Positions 32,681-40,551 of a DNA stretch of 64,000 nt are shown here, piece after piece; the first letter of the stretch is position 1; every line of letters starts with the position of its first letter. The stretch is from CAZTTG01 sp964615935 (GTDB lineage Bacteria > Planctomycetota > UBA1135 > GCA-002686595). Made by a program: the position numbers and the translations under genes. The stretch covers positions 20,420 through 84,419 of the forward strand of contig CAZTTG010000013.1 in the NCBI GenBank assembly GCA_964615935.1, in the 5' to 3' direction. The notes under the pieces were generated by a model, which did not search any database, was not told where the DNA came from, and saw only the letters and a list, made by a program, of their open reading frames with translations.

Positions 32681-33502
32681 ATGCGAAGCCCTGCCGACGA
32701 CTTTCCCCCCGAGGTGCCCGACCAGCCCGAGCTCGTCCGCTGCGAGCGCGACGGGCACGTGGTCACCCTGACGCTCGATCGACCGGAGGTGATGAACGCC
32801 ATCTCCTTCCCGGCCCTCAAGCGCCTGCGCTGCCTGTGCGCGGAGCTGGCCGAGGACCTCTCGATCCGCGCGATCATCCTGACGGGCGCCGGCGATCGGG
32901 CCTTCTGCGCGGGCGCCGACCTCAAGGAGCGGCGGAGCATGCCGGAGGAGCTGGTGCCGGTCTTCATCCGCAACATCCGCGCGGCGGCCGACGACTTCCA
33001 GAGCCTGCCGCAGCCGACCATCGGCGCGGTGAACGGCTTCGCCCTCGGGGGGGGCACGGAGCTGCTCCTGGCTTGCGACCTGCGCGTGGCGGCGCCGCAT
33101 GCGAAGTTGGGCCTGACCGAGACCGCGCTGGCGATCATTCCCGGCGGGGGGGGTACGCAGCGCCTGCCGCGCCTGATCGGCCGGGCGCGGGCCAAGGACC
33201 TGATCTTGACGGCGCGGCGCGTGGATGCGGCCGAGGCCGAGCGCATCGGGCTGGTCAACCGGGTGGCGCCGGAGGGTGGGCTCATGGAGGCCGCGCGGGA
33301 GATGGCCGAGAGCATCGCGGCCAACGGCCCGGTGGCCGTGCGCGCGGCCAAGCGGGCCATCGATCGCGGCTCGGAGCTTCCCTTGCCCGAGGCCCTGGAG
33401 GAGGAGACGCGGTGCTACCAGCTCACGGTGCCCACCCGGGACCGTCGAGAGGCCCTGGTGGCCTTCGGGGAGAAGCGCCGGCCGTCATTCGAGGGACGCT
33501 AG
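32681..33502 (+). CDS. Enoyl-CoA hydratase/isomerase (methylglutaconyl-CoA hydratase-like)
   Basis: A 273-residue crotonase. Oxyanion-hole segments FCAGADLKERRSM and NGFALGGGTELLLACDL are intact, with the two catalytic Glu positions in GGTELLLACDL and LTETALAIIPGGGGTQRLPR. The D-L-K-E-R-x-x-M run is reminiscent of AUH/LiuC methylglutaconyl-CoA hydratases of leucine breakdown, but general short-chain enoyl-CoA hydratases share it. It starts 8 bases after the GT9 gene and may be co-transcribed with it, although the functions are unrelated. A hairpin follows its stop. Confidence 0.8.
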   Translation: MRSPADDFPPEVPDQPELVRCERDGHVVTLTLDRPEVMNAISFPALKRLRCLCAELAEDLSIRAIILTGAGDRAFCAGADLKERRSMPEELVPVFIRNIRAAADDFQSLPQPTIGAVNGFALGGGTELLLACDLRVAAPHAKLGLTETALAIIPGGGGTQRLPRLIGRARAKDLILTARRVDAAEAERIGLVNRVAPEGGLMEAAREMAESIAANGPVAVRAAKRAIDRGSELPLPEALEEETRCYQLTVPTRDRREALVAFGEKRRPSFEGR

Positions 33503-33528
33503 GGACCGCCCCCCCCCTCCCCCCGAAA

Positions 33529-33547
33529 CCCCCTCCCCGCGAGGGGG
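33529..33547 (+). terminator. G+C hairpin after the crotonase gene
   Basis: CCCCCTC, loop CCCGC, GAGGGGG: a perfect 7-bp stem 26 nt downstream of the stop, just after runs of C. No U-tract follows. Confidence 0.35.
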
Positions 33548-33559
33548 TACGCCCTTCGC

Positions 33560-34443
33560 ATGAGCCGAACGCTGCTCGTCGCGGGGCTCCTATCCGGCAT
33601 GGGCCTGATGCTGCTCCTGATCCGCGCCCTCCTGCCGGAGGATCGGGTGGACTGGGAGCTGGCCCGAGCCGAGGCCCCCGGACTCGAGGACCTGGCCTCG
33701 AACGAGACGCCGGGATCGCTCCTCCAGCACGCGCCCGCCGACCGACCGGTGCCCGTGGGCCCGCAGGGGCGCCGCACCGCGGCCCTGGCCGTGAACCCGA
33801 CGGGCCCGGGTGGGCTCCGGGTGGTGGGGTTCGTGCAGGACCGGGACGGCGGCCTCCTCCCCGGCGCCAAGGTCCGGATCCTGCACCCTGGCGGCCGGAG
33901 CTGGACCACGCGGACCGGCACGCGGGGCCTGTTCATTCACTCCCTGCCGGACGCGGGCCCGTACTCGATCGAGGCCACCACCGACCACTTCTCGCGGGAG
34001 AGCATCCGCTGGTCCCCCGGGGACGAGGCCGTGATCCGTCTCCGACGCGAGGGCTGGCCGGCCGCGCTGAGAGGGGTCGTCGTGGACGGCCGGGGCGAGC
34101 CCTTGCCGCTCTTCGCGATCGACCTGCTGGGGCCGGACGGGAGCCTCGCCGACCTCGACTGGACGCTCCCGGAGGACGGCTCGGGTGCCTTCCGCGCCGA
34201 GGCCAGCCTGAGCGACGTGAAGCCTCGCGGTGTCTCCATGCGGGTGCGCGCTCCGGGCTGCTACGAGGCTCGCTTCGGCCCCTGGACCCTCTCTCCGGAT
34301 CAAGAGATCGACGGGCTGCGCCTGGTGCTGGAGCGCCAACCGCCCGAGATCACGGGGAGCCTGGCGGATCCCTGGGGGAGGGCCAGGAGCTGTGCATCGA
34401 CTTCGAGGCCGGCACGAGATCGGACGCGATGCCCCCGAGATAG
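33560..34443 (+). CDS. Membrane-anchored carboxypeptidase-regulatory-like-domain protein, 3' end frameshifted
   Basis: The ATG at 33560 begins a membrane anchor or signal (MSRTLLVAGLLSGMGLMLLLI). After a linker come two modules of the carboxypeptidase-regulatory-like/Ig type: LRVVGFVQDRDGGLLPGAKV, then ALRGVVVDGRGEPLPLFAID, and the start of a third (PPEITGSLADPWG) near 34375. In this frame the following codons are Arg/Ser-rich and run antisense through the next gene without a stop. In frame +1 the end GEGQELCIDFEAGTRSD reads like normal coding sequence and stops at 34441-34443. A deletion or frameshift around 34370 therefore probably truncates the gene. Such modules are found in envelope adhesion and transport proteins. 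Function unknown. Confidence 0.55.
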
Positions 34444-34459
34444 GACCGGCCCCGAACCC

Positions 34460-35530
34460 TCAGGGCGCTCGCCCCAGCACCTCGCCGTAGACCGCGTGGA
34501 TCCCCTCGACCTCGCGCTCGATCGAGTGGTGCTCCACGACGTGCTCCCGCGCCCGCGCGCCGAGCATGAGCAGGGCCTCGGGATCGGCGATCAGGGACTC
34601 GATCGCCTCGGTCAGTGCCCGCGCGTCTCCCGTGTCCACGATGAGCCCGCTCGCGCCCGGCACGATCATCTGCGGGAAGCCACCCGCGCGCGAGGTGACC
34701 GCCGCGGCGCCGCTGGCCATGGCCTCGAGGGGCGTCAGGCCGAAGCCCTCGCTGCGCGAGGGCGCCACGCACAGGCAGAGGCGCTGGTACCAGCGCTTGA
34801 TCTCCGCGTCCCCGAGGTCGCCCAGGAGGACGACGCGCTCCTCGAGGCCGTCCTCGCGGATCCGGCGCAGGAGACCGTCCCGCCAGCCCCGATCCGCGGG
34901 CTTGCAGAAGCCCGTGACCACCGCGGTGAACTCCGGATGGCGCGGCAGGAGCTCGCACATGGCCTCCACGAAGAGATCGGTCCCCTTGCTCCTGCGGATC
35001 CGCCCCAGGATGCCGATGCCGTACTTGCCCGGCAGCCCACCCTCCCGCCAGGCGGCGAGCTTGTCCGCGGGCGGCCGGAAGGCCTCGGTGTCGACGCCGT
35101 GCGGCAGGACGACGCTGTGCCAGTCGAGGAAGGAGGCGGCCCGCTCGGTGACGGCGATGATCGCGTCGCAGCGGTGGACCAGCGCCCGCCAGAGCCGGCC
35201 GTGGCGGCGCGGGGAGGGCGAGGTGTAGACCAGCTTCCAGGGCTGGCGGAGGACGCGCTTCAGGAAGAGGCCGACCGCGGCGTCCGTCGCCCGGCGCGCG
35301 TGCCAGACGCGGTGGGAGTAGCCCTCCGGGGGGCGCCAGCCGCAGCGGAGGAGATCGCCGAAGCCGACCGAGTCATCGAGGCCCAGCCCTCCCATGTCGA
35401 GCGCGGCCGTGCGGCGCCGCCGCTGCTGCCGCGGAACCAGCGCGCGTATGGTCGCCGACACGCCCGCGTAGCGTCGGTGCAGGTTGACCACCAGCGCCGA
35501 TGCGTCGCGCAGCGGAGAGGGGCTCGACAT
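34460..35530 (-). CDS. Family 4 glycosyltransferase (GT-B)
   Basis: A 356-residue glycosyltransferase. The C-terminal GT4 domain is clear: LPHGVDTEAF, GILGRIRRSKGTDLFVEAM, VVLLGDLGDAEI, and the E-x7-E motif APSRSEGFGLTPLEAMASG. N-terminal motifs such as HRRYAGVSATIRAL resemble enzymes annotated as LPS core or mycofactocin-type glycosyltransferases. It transfers a sugar from a nucleotide donor to a surface glycan acceptor at the cytoplasmic side. Its start is 11 bases after the methyltransferase stop on the same strand. The acceptor and donor cannot be assigned. Confidence 0.8.
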   Translation of the reverse strand: MSSPSPLRDASALVVNLHRRYAGVSATIRALVPRQQRRRRTAALDMGGLGLDDSVGFGDLLRCGWRPPEGYSHRVWHARRATDAAVGLFLKRVLRQPWKLVYTSPSPRRHGRLWRALVHRCDAIIAVTERAASFLDWHSVVLPHGVDTEAFRPPADKLAAWREGGLPGKYGIGILGRIRRSKGTDLFVEAMCELLPRHPEFTAVVTGFCKPADRGWRDGLLRRIREDGLEERVVLLGDLGDAEIKRWYQRLCLCVAPSRSEGFGLTPLEAMASGAAAVTSRAGGFPQMIVPGASGLIVDTGDARALTEAIESLIADPEALLMLGARAREHVVEHHSIEREVEGIHAVYGEVLGRAP

Positions 35531-35541
35531 GCCGGGAGACC

Positions 35542-36201
35542 TCAGGAGTCCGCGGGAGGACGCGAATCGACGGGGCGCAGCAGGAAGAGGGTGCGGCTGC
35601 CCTTCGCGCCCCGATCGGGCCCGCGCTCGAGCACCTCGTGGGAGTACCCCCCCTCCCCGAGGACGGCCAGCAGGTCCGGCTCGGCGTGGCGCACGGCCCG
35701 GGCCGAGGCCCAGGGGTACTTGCGGTGCCGGCCGCGCTCGTAGCCGGTGCGGCCGAGGTTCACGTCGAGGAGCACGCGGGTCTCGGGATGGATGACCTCC
35801 CTCAGGTTGGAGAGGCACAGCTCGAGCTGCTCGCGGCCGCAGTGGATGAAGATCGAGAAGGCCAGCACGAAGTCGAAGCGGCGGTCGAAGCACCCGAACT
35901 CGAAGCGCTCGCCGCGGTCGAAGGCGGGCTGCTTGTGGGCCACCAGGCCCTCCCCCCAGACGTCGATCACCTCCCGCTCGAGCCCTTCCCGGACCCAGCG
36001 CTCACCCGGCTCCACGCCGCAGTAGCCGCCCGGCGTGAGGAAGGGGATGAGGAGCCGGCCCACCCGCAGCGATCCGCAGCCCACGTCCAGCACGCGGTGG
36101 TGCTCCCTCAGCCCGTGCTCCAGGAGCAGCGCGAAGCGCTTCGCGCCCGTCTGGTAGTACCGCTTCGCGGGCCCGACGAAGGCCTGGTAGTGTGTGGCCA
36201 C
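35542..36201 (-). CDS. Class I SAM-dependent methyltransferase
   Basis: A 219-residue methyltransferase from GTG 36199-36201; the longer reading from ATG 36240 adds 13 residues but would overlap the start of the divergent gene. The SAM-binding motif I is RVLDVGCGSLRVGRLLIPFL, followed by YCGVEPG (acidic ribose ligand region) and FDFVLAFSIFIHC (motif IV). Residues GPAKRYYQTGAKRF upstream are common in small methyltransferases near glycosyltransferase clusters. The substrate is probably a sugar or glycan intermediate, inferred only from the GT4 gene that follows. Transcription likely starts within the palindrome region next to the start. Confidence 0.72.
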   Translation of the reverse strand: MATHYQAFVGPAKRYYQTGAKRFALLLEHGLREHHRVLDVGCGSLRVGRLLIPFLTPGGYCGVEPGERWVREGLEREVIDVWGEGLVAHKQPAFDRGERFEFGCFDRRFDFVLAFSIFIHCGREQLELCLSNLREVIHPETRVLLDVNLGRTGYERGRHRKYPWASARAVRHAEPDLLAVLGEGGYSHEVLERGPDRGAKGSRTLFLLRPVDSRPPADS

Positions 36202-36206
36202 GACGT

Positions 36207-36220
36207 ATACGGTACCGTAT
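36207..36220. promoter_or_regulatory. Perfect palindrome between divergent start codons (possible operator/promoter)
   Basis: ATACGGTACCGTAT is a perfect 14-bp palindrome in the 28-base gap between the methyltransferase (minus) and sulfatase-like (plus) starts. It is A+T-rich for this genome and overlaps TATAC-type boxes in both directions, so one dyad may serve as operator and as -10 region for both genes. Confidence 0.5.
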
Positions 36221-36229
36221 GTCCGTGCC

Positions 36230-37702
36230 GTGAACGTCATCCTCTACGTCGTCGATTCCCTGCGCGCGGATCACGTGCACGCGCTCGGTTACGGGCGGGA
36301 GACGACGCCGAATCTGGACCGGCTCGCCCGCGAGGGAGCGGTCTTCGAGCTCGCCTGCTCCCAGAGCGGCTGGACGGCGCCCTCGGCCGCCAGCCTCCTG
36401 TCGAGCCGGCACCCCTCGGCCACGGGGATCCGCCGGATGCACGAGGGGCCGTCGAAGGCCATCCCCTGGCTGCCCGAGCGGCTCCGCGAGGAGGGCTTCC
36501 GGACCGCGGCCTTCTCCTCCGTCGCCCAGCTCGGCCGGCACCTGGGCTTCGACCGCGGCTTCGACGACTTCCGCGAGCTGTTCCTGGAGGAGCGGACCCT
36601 CGAGCGCTGTCGGGCGCGGGCTCAGGCGAGCCGGGGAGACCACTACTGCCTGCCGCTCTCCGAGGACCTGCACCTCGAGGCGCTCGAGTGGCTGGACGGG
36701 CGGGACGCGGCGAGGCGGCGAGAGCCCTTCTTCCTGCTGCTGTGGTCGATCGACGTGCACGAGCCCTACCGGCACTCTGGCGAGTTCGACCTCTTCGCGG
36801 ATCCCGCCTACCGCGGGCCCATCGACGGCCGGGGGCGGCCCTTCAGCCGGGTGCGCGACCGCCGCGACCTGCGGCAGCTGGTCGACCTGTACGACGGCAG
36901 CATCCGCCATCAGGACGCGCGCCTGGGGGAGCTGGTGGAGTCCCTGGAGGAGCGGGGGCTCCTGGACGACACCCTGCTGATCGTGTGCGCGGATCACGGC
37001 GAGATGCTCTTCGAGCACGGCATCGCCGGGCACGGGAAGTACCCCTGGGAACCCCTGATGCGGGTCCCCCTCGTCCTGCGCCATCCGCCGACGATCGAGG
37101 CCGGCCGGCGCATCGGGGCCCTGGTCCAGCTCATCGACCTCGCGCCCTCCATCCTGGAGCTCGCGGGCGCGGCGCCGCAGGAGCGCTTCCGCGGGAGATC
37201 CCTGGCTCCGCTGCTCTCGGGCGAGGCGCAGCGGATCCACGAGGTGATCGCCCTCGAGGAGCCCTATCCCTTCGACCCGCGGGAGCGAGCGGTCGTCGTG
37301 CGCGACGAGCGGTGGAAGTACGTCGAGTACACCCCGCCCGCTCCGGCGCGTCGCCTGCGCGTGATCGGGAAGGAGCTCGGACGCGCGCTGAGCCTGTTGT
37401 TTCGGCCGGCGATGGCGCCGGTCCTCCACGGCCACCGCTTCCGCGGAGGCCCGCGCGAGTGGGCGCGCGCGCTCGTGGGCGAGCCGCTGGCCTTCGCCGC
37501 GGGCAGGAGGTCGCGCCGCCTCTTCGATCTCGCCGATGATCCCGACGAGTCGCGCGACCGGATGCGATCGGCTCCCGAGGTGGCCGCCCGCCTGCGCGCG
37601 GCGATGGAGCTCGTCGGAGCGAGCGCGGAGGGCGCGGGCCCGGTCGCGGACGCGGACCGGCGCGTGAAGGAGCAGCTCCGGGATCTCGGCTACCTGGAGT
37701 GA
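36230..37702 (+). CDS. Sulfatase-superfamily hydrolase with Thr at the nucleophile position
   Basis: A 490-residue alkaline-phosphatase-superfamily enzyme. NVILYVVDSLRADHVHALGY and ETTPNLDRLA open the sulfatase fold. The nucleophile segment reads SGWTAPSAASLLSS, with WTAPS in place of the C/S-x-P-S-R used for formylglycine formation. Later metal ligands are present in LIVCADHGEMLFEHG and GHGKYPWEPLMRVPLVL. Thr-nucleophile members of this superfamily are phosphatases or phosphotransferases rather than sulfatases, so a phospho-diester or phospho-sugar role is plausible. The start is GTG 36230, adjacent to the conserved core; ATG 36194 is in frame but lies across the palindrome. It ends 4 bases from the convergent cysteine-cluster gene. 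Confidence 0.72.
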   Translation: MNVILYVVDSLRADHVHALGYGRETTPNLDRLAREGAVFELACSQSGWTAPSAASLLSSRHPSATGIRRMHEGPSKAIPWLPERLREEGFRTAAFSSVAQLGRHLGFDRGFDDFRELFLEERTLERCRARAQASRGDHYCLPLSEDLHLEALEWLDGRDAARRREPFFLLLWSIDVHEPYRHSGEFDLFADPAYRGPIDGRGRPFSRVRDRRDLRQLVDLYDGSIRHQDARLGELVESLEERGLLDDTLLIVCADHGEMLFEHGIAGHGKYPWEPLMRVPLVLRHPPTIEAGRRIGALVQLIDLAPSILELAGAAPQERFRGRSLAPLLSGEAQRIHEVIALEEPYPFDPRERAVVVRDERWKYVEYTPPAPARRLRVIGKELGRALSLLFRPAMAPVLHGHRFRGGPREWARALVGEPLAFAAGRRSRRLFDLADDPDESRDRMRSAPEVAARLRAAMELVGASAEGAGPVADADRRVKEQLRDLGYLE

Positions 37703-37706
37703 GGCG

Positions 37707-38135
37707 CTACGCGTCCTCCTGCTCGGCCGCGAGCCGCGCCAGCTCCTCGATCTCCGCCCGCGTGTACAGCCGCCCGCGGCCGACGCCGGGGCAGCACGCC
37801 TTGACCGCGCCTTCCCAGGTCTCCCGCTCCAGGTTCTCCTCCCAGAAGGGCCAGGCCCGGCACTGGGCGGGGCGCACGGGATGGATGCGGCACAGGGAAT
37901 CGGGGCCCAGGAAAGGGCACTCGGGCCGGTCCGCCCGCAGGAGGATCCAGCCGTCCTCCTCCTCGCACCAGGTCTCGACGAACTCGGCCCGGGACACCCC
38001 CAGAAACCGGCTGGCGGCCCGGATCTCATCCTCCGAGAGGTACACGTAGGCGTACTCCCCGTGGGTCCGACAGCAGTTTCCGCTGCGGGTGCACTCGAAG
38101 CGTAACCCCTTGTGGTACCAGGGCTTATCGGTCAT
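37707..38135 (-). CDS. YkgJ-family cysteine cluster protein
   Basis: A 142-residue protein of the YkgJ/DUF (zinc- or iron-chelating CxxxCxxC) family: FECTRSGNCCRTHG at the N-terminus, ECPFLGPDSLCRIHPVRPAQCRAWPFW in the middle (read in two parts) and ACCPGVGRG near the end. The conserved cysteines probably bind a metal or Fe-S cluster. The biochemical role of the family is not established. ATG at 38133-38135; the region upstream (164 bases) is shared with the divergent FHA regulator gene. Confidence 0.8.
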   Translation of the reverse strand: MTDKPWYHKGLRFECTRSGNCCRTHGEYAYVYLSEDEIRAASRFLGVSRAEFVETWCEEEDGWILLRADRPECPFLGPDSLCRIHPVRPAQCRAWPFWEENLERETWEGAVKACCPGVGRGRLYTRAEIEELARLAAEQEDA

Positions 38136-38299
38136 TTACGCTGTCATTTCCCTGTAAGTGTGCGGAAACCGAACGGTCCCGGTGGGTAGATGTCCCTCGA
38201 GCGTGCGGTTCCGCGCTACACCCGGCTGAGCGCGGCGCCGATCCCCGGCCTTCTCCACCGAATCCCCCACCGCCCGCGGCCCCCCTGCCGCAGTATCGC

Positions 38300-40387
38300 A
38301 TGAAGGTCATCGTCGTCGAGAACGGAGCTCGCGCAGAGCTCGAGTTCGATCGCCCCGTGGTCTCCATCGGCCGCTCGATCGACAACGAGATCCGCCTCTC
38401 CGGCAGCCTGATCTCGCGGCACCACTGCCGCATCGAGGCCGGCCCCGAGGGGGTCTGGGTCATCGACCTGGGCTCCTCCAACGGCACCCTGGTCAACGGG
38501 GAGCGGGTCAAGCGGCGGCTGCTCGCCCCCGGGGATCAGCTCGGGGTGGGGGGGGCCACGATCGAGGTCGACCGGGAGGCGGACCGCCCCGGCGAGACGC
38601 AGCGCATCGAGGTCGGAGCCCACGAGGGGGCGGAGCCGGTCGGGGTCCAGACCCTCACCGGCGACGCACAGCGCGAGCGCGAGAATCTGCGCGTGTTCGC
38701 CAAGATCACCCGCGAGCTGGTGCGCGAGACCGAGCTGGTGCGACTCCTGCGCCTGATCGTGGACAGCGCGGTCTCGCTGGTGGGCGGCGAGCGGGGCTTC
38801 CTCCTGCTGGCGTCCGAGGAGGGGGCCGCCGTGGAGGGGGAGCGGACCGGCCCGGCGCCGGCGGCCTCCGATCCCGCCGGCATGAAGGTCCGCGTGGCGC
38901 GCAGCTTCGACCGGGAGGACATCCCGGTGCCGGCCTCGCGCCTGTCGATGGGGATCGCCCGCAAGGTGATCACCCAGGGGCGCTCGCTGCTCTCGGTCGA
39001 CGCCGGCCGGGACGAGCGCCTCAAGGGCATGGCCAGCGTCGAGGATCTGCGCCTGCGCTCGGTCATGTGCCTGCCGGTTCGCGTCGAGGGCCGCATCATG
39101 GGCGTGATCTACGTCGACAATCGCCTGCAGCGAGGGGCCTTCACCGAGGACGACCTGGAGCTGGTGGACCTGCTCGCCGACCAGGCCGCCATCGCCATCC
39201 GCAACGCCCGCCTGGTGGCCGAGCTGCGCCAGCGCAACGAGCGGCTGGTGCAGTCCCAGCGCAAGATCGAGCTCCTGAACGAGCAGCTCGGCCGCAAGGT
39301 GCGCGACCGCGACTCGCAGCTCGCGGTGGTGCGCGCCGAGCTGGACCGCGAGCGGGGGCGCTACGACTACTCCTCCATCGTCGGCGCCAGCGAGGGCATG
39401 CGGCGGGTCTTCCAGCAGGTGGACCGCATCGTTCCCTCGGAGCTGCCCGTGCTGGTCAACGGCGAGAGCGGCACGGGCAAGGAGCTGATCGCGCGCGCCA
39501 TCCACTTCAACGGCCCGCGCAAGGACAAGCCCTTCGTCACCGAGAACTGCGCCGCCCTGCCCGATTCGCTGCTCGAGTCCGAGCTCTTCGGGCACACCCG
39601 GGGGGCCTTCACCGGGGCCCACAAGGCCAAGAAGGGCCTGCTGGAGCAGGCGCACGGCGGCACGCTCTTCCTGGACGAGATCGGGGACATGAGCCCCGAG
39701 ATGCAGAAGAAGCTCCTGCGCGTTCTGCAGGAGGGCGAGTTCCGCAGCCTGGGCTCCAACGACTCCATCCATGTCGACGTGCGCGTGATCGCCGCCAGCC
39801 ACCGCCGCCTGGAGGACCTGGTCCGCACCCAGGGTTTTCGGGAGGACCTCTACTACCGCATCAACGTGCTGCGGGTCGACCTGCCGCCCCTGCGGGAGCG
39901 GCGGGAGGACATCCCCCTGCTGGCCGAGGCCCTGATGGCCAAGGCGGCCCGCGAGGCCGGCCGGCCGGGCCCGGTCCTGCCGCGCGAGGTGATCTCCGCG
40001 CTGGTGGCCTACGACTGGCCCGGCAACGTGCGCGAGCTGGAGAACGAGATGCGGCGGCTGGTGGTCATGGCCTGCGAGGAGGTCCAGCTCGACCTCCTGT
40101 CCACCGCGATCCTCGAGCGGCGCTCCCTGCGGGCCCCCGCGGGCGAGCCGGGGTCGGCGGTGCTCCTGGGGGGCAGCATCCGCGAGGCGGTGGCCGACCT
40201 CGAGCGGCGCTCGATCGAGGCCGCCCTGGTGCAGGCGGGGGGCAACAAGAGCCGGGCCGCCCAGGCCCTGGGGATCAGCCGCTTCGCCCTGCAGCGCAAG
40301 CTGGACAAGTACGGGATCGGGGGGAAGAAGGCGGAGACTTCGGGGGCCGCCCCGGCCAGCGACGAGGGGAACGGGCAGGCGCTCTAG
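38300..40387 (+). CDS. FHA-GAF sigma54-interaction transcriptional activator
   Basis: A 695-residue regulator. Residues 1-95: FHA phosphopeptide-binding domain (SIGRSIDNEIRL, SLISRHHCRIE, LGSSNGTLVNG). About 120-300: GAF sensor domain (MGIARKVITQGRSLL, GVIYVDNRL). About 300-345: coiled coil. About 355-590: AAA+ sigma54 activator with Walker A GESGTGKELIARAIH, the sigma54-contact loop GAFTGA (about 435) and LFLDEIGDMSPEMQ. The end is a Fis-type HTH (NKSRAAQALGISRFALQRKL). It should activate sigma54 promoters in response to a phospho-Thr partner and a small ligand. The Ser/Thr kinase two genes downstream is the obvious candidate partner. A sigma54 site was not found nearby. Confidence 0.9.
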   Translation: MKVIVVENGARAELEFDRPVVSIGRSIDNEIRLSGSLISRHHCRIEAGPEGVWVIDLGSSNGTLVNGERVKRRLLAPGDQLGVGGATIEVDREADRPGETQRIEVGAHEGAEPVGVQTLTGDAQRERENLRVFAKITRELVRETELVRLLRLIVDSAVSLVGGERGFLLLASEEGAAVEGERTGPAPAASDPAGMKVRVARSFDREDIPVPASRLSMGIARKVITQGRSLLSVDAGRDERLKGMASVEDLRLRSVMCLPVRVEGRIMGVIYVDNRLQRGAFTEDDLELVDLLADQAAIAIRNARLVAELRQRNERLVQSQRKIELLNEQLGRKVRDRDSQLAVVRAELDRERGRYDYSSIVGASEGMRRVFQQVDRIVPSELPVLVNGESGTGKELIARAIHFNGPRKDKPFVTENCAALPDSLLESELFGHTRGAFTGAHKAKKGLLEQAHGGTLFLDEIGDMSPEMQKKLLRVLQEGEFRSLGSNDSIHVDVRVIAASHRRLEDLVRTQGFREDLYYRINVLRVDLPPLRERREDIPLLAEALMAKAAREAGRPGPVLPREVISALVAYDWPGNVRELENEMRRLVVMACEEVQLDLLSTAILERRSLRAPAGEPGSAVLLGGSIREAVADLERRSIEAALVQAGGNKSRAAQALGISRFALQRKLDKYGIGGKKAETSGAAPASDEGNGQAL

Positions 40388-40551
40388 GGAGCTTCCTGCC
40401 CCTGGGAAGCGGGAAAGGGGAAACTCCGGGCGCCCGCCCGGCTACCGAGGGGCGGAGCGGGCCGGCCCAGCGGGGGCCCCCGATCCTCTCCCTGGACGCC
40501 GGAAGTGGCCGATACGACACTGGCCACGCTCCGTATCCCCCCAGCCCTGCC

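Noticed and set aside
33509..33533. C-runs after the crotonase gene as a phase-variable tract.
   Set aside because: They lie outside coding sequence and do not sit in an obvious promoter spacer; ordinary for such a G+C-rich genome.
33560..35743. A single 727-residue plus-strand frame covering the regulatory-like-domain gene and running on through 35743.
   Set aside because: From about 34380 the translation becomes low-complexity and is exactly antisense to a well-supported GT4 glycosyltransferase; the true coding signal changes frame and stops at 34443.
38136..38299. Possible tRNA or riboswitch in the A+T-richer divergent spacer.
   Set aside because: No T-loop GTTCRANNC with matching acceptor stem could be built. 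Only short direct repeats (TCATTT) are present; no convincing promoter pair either.
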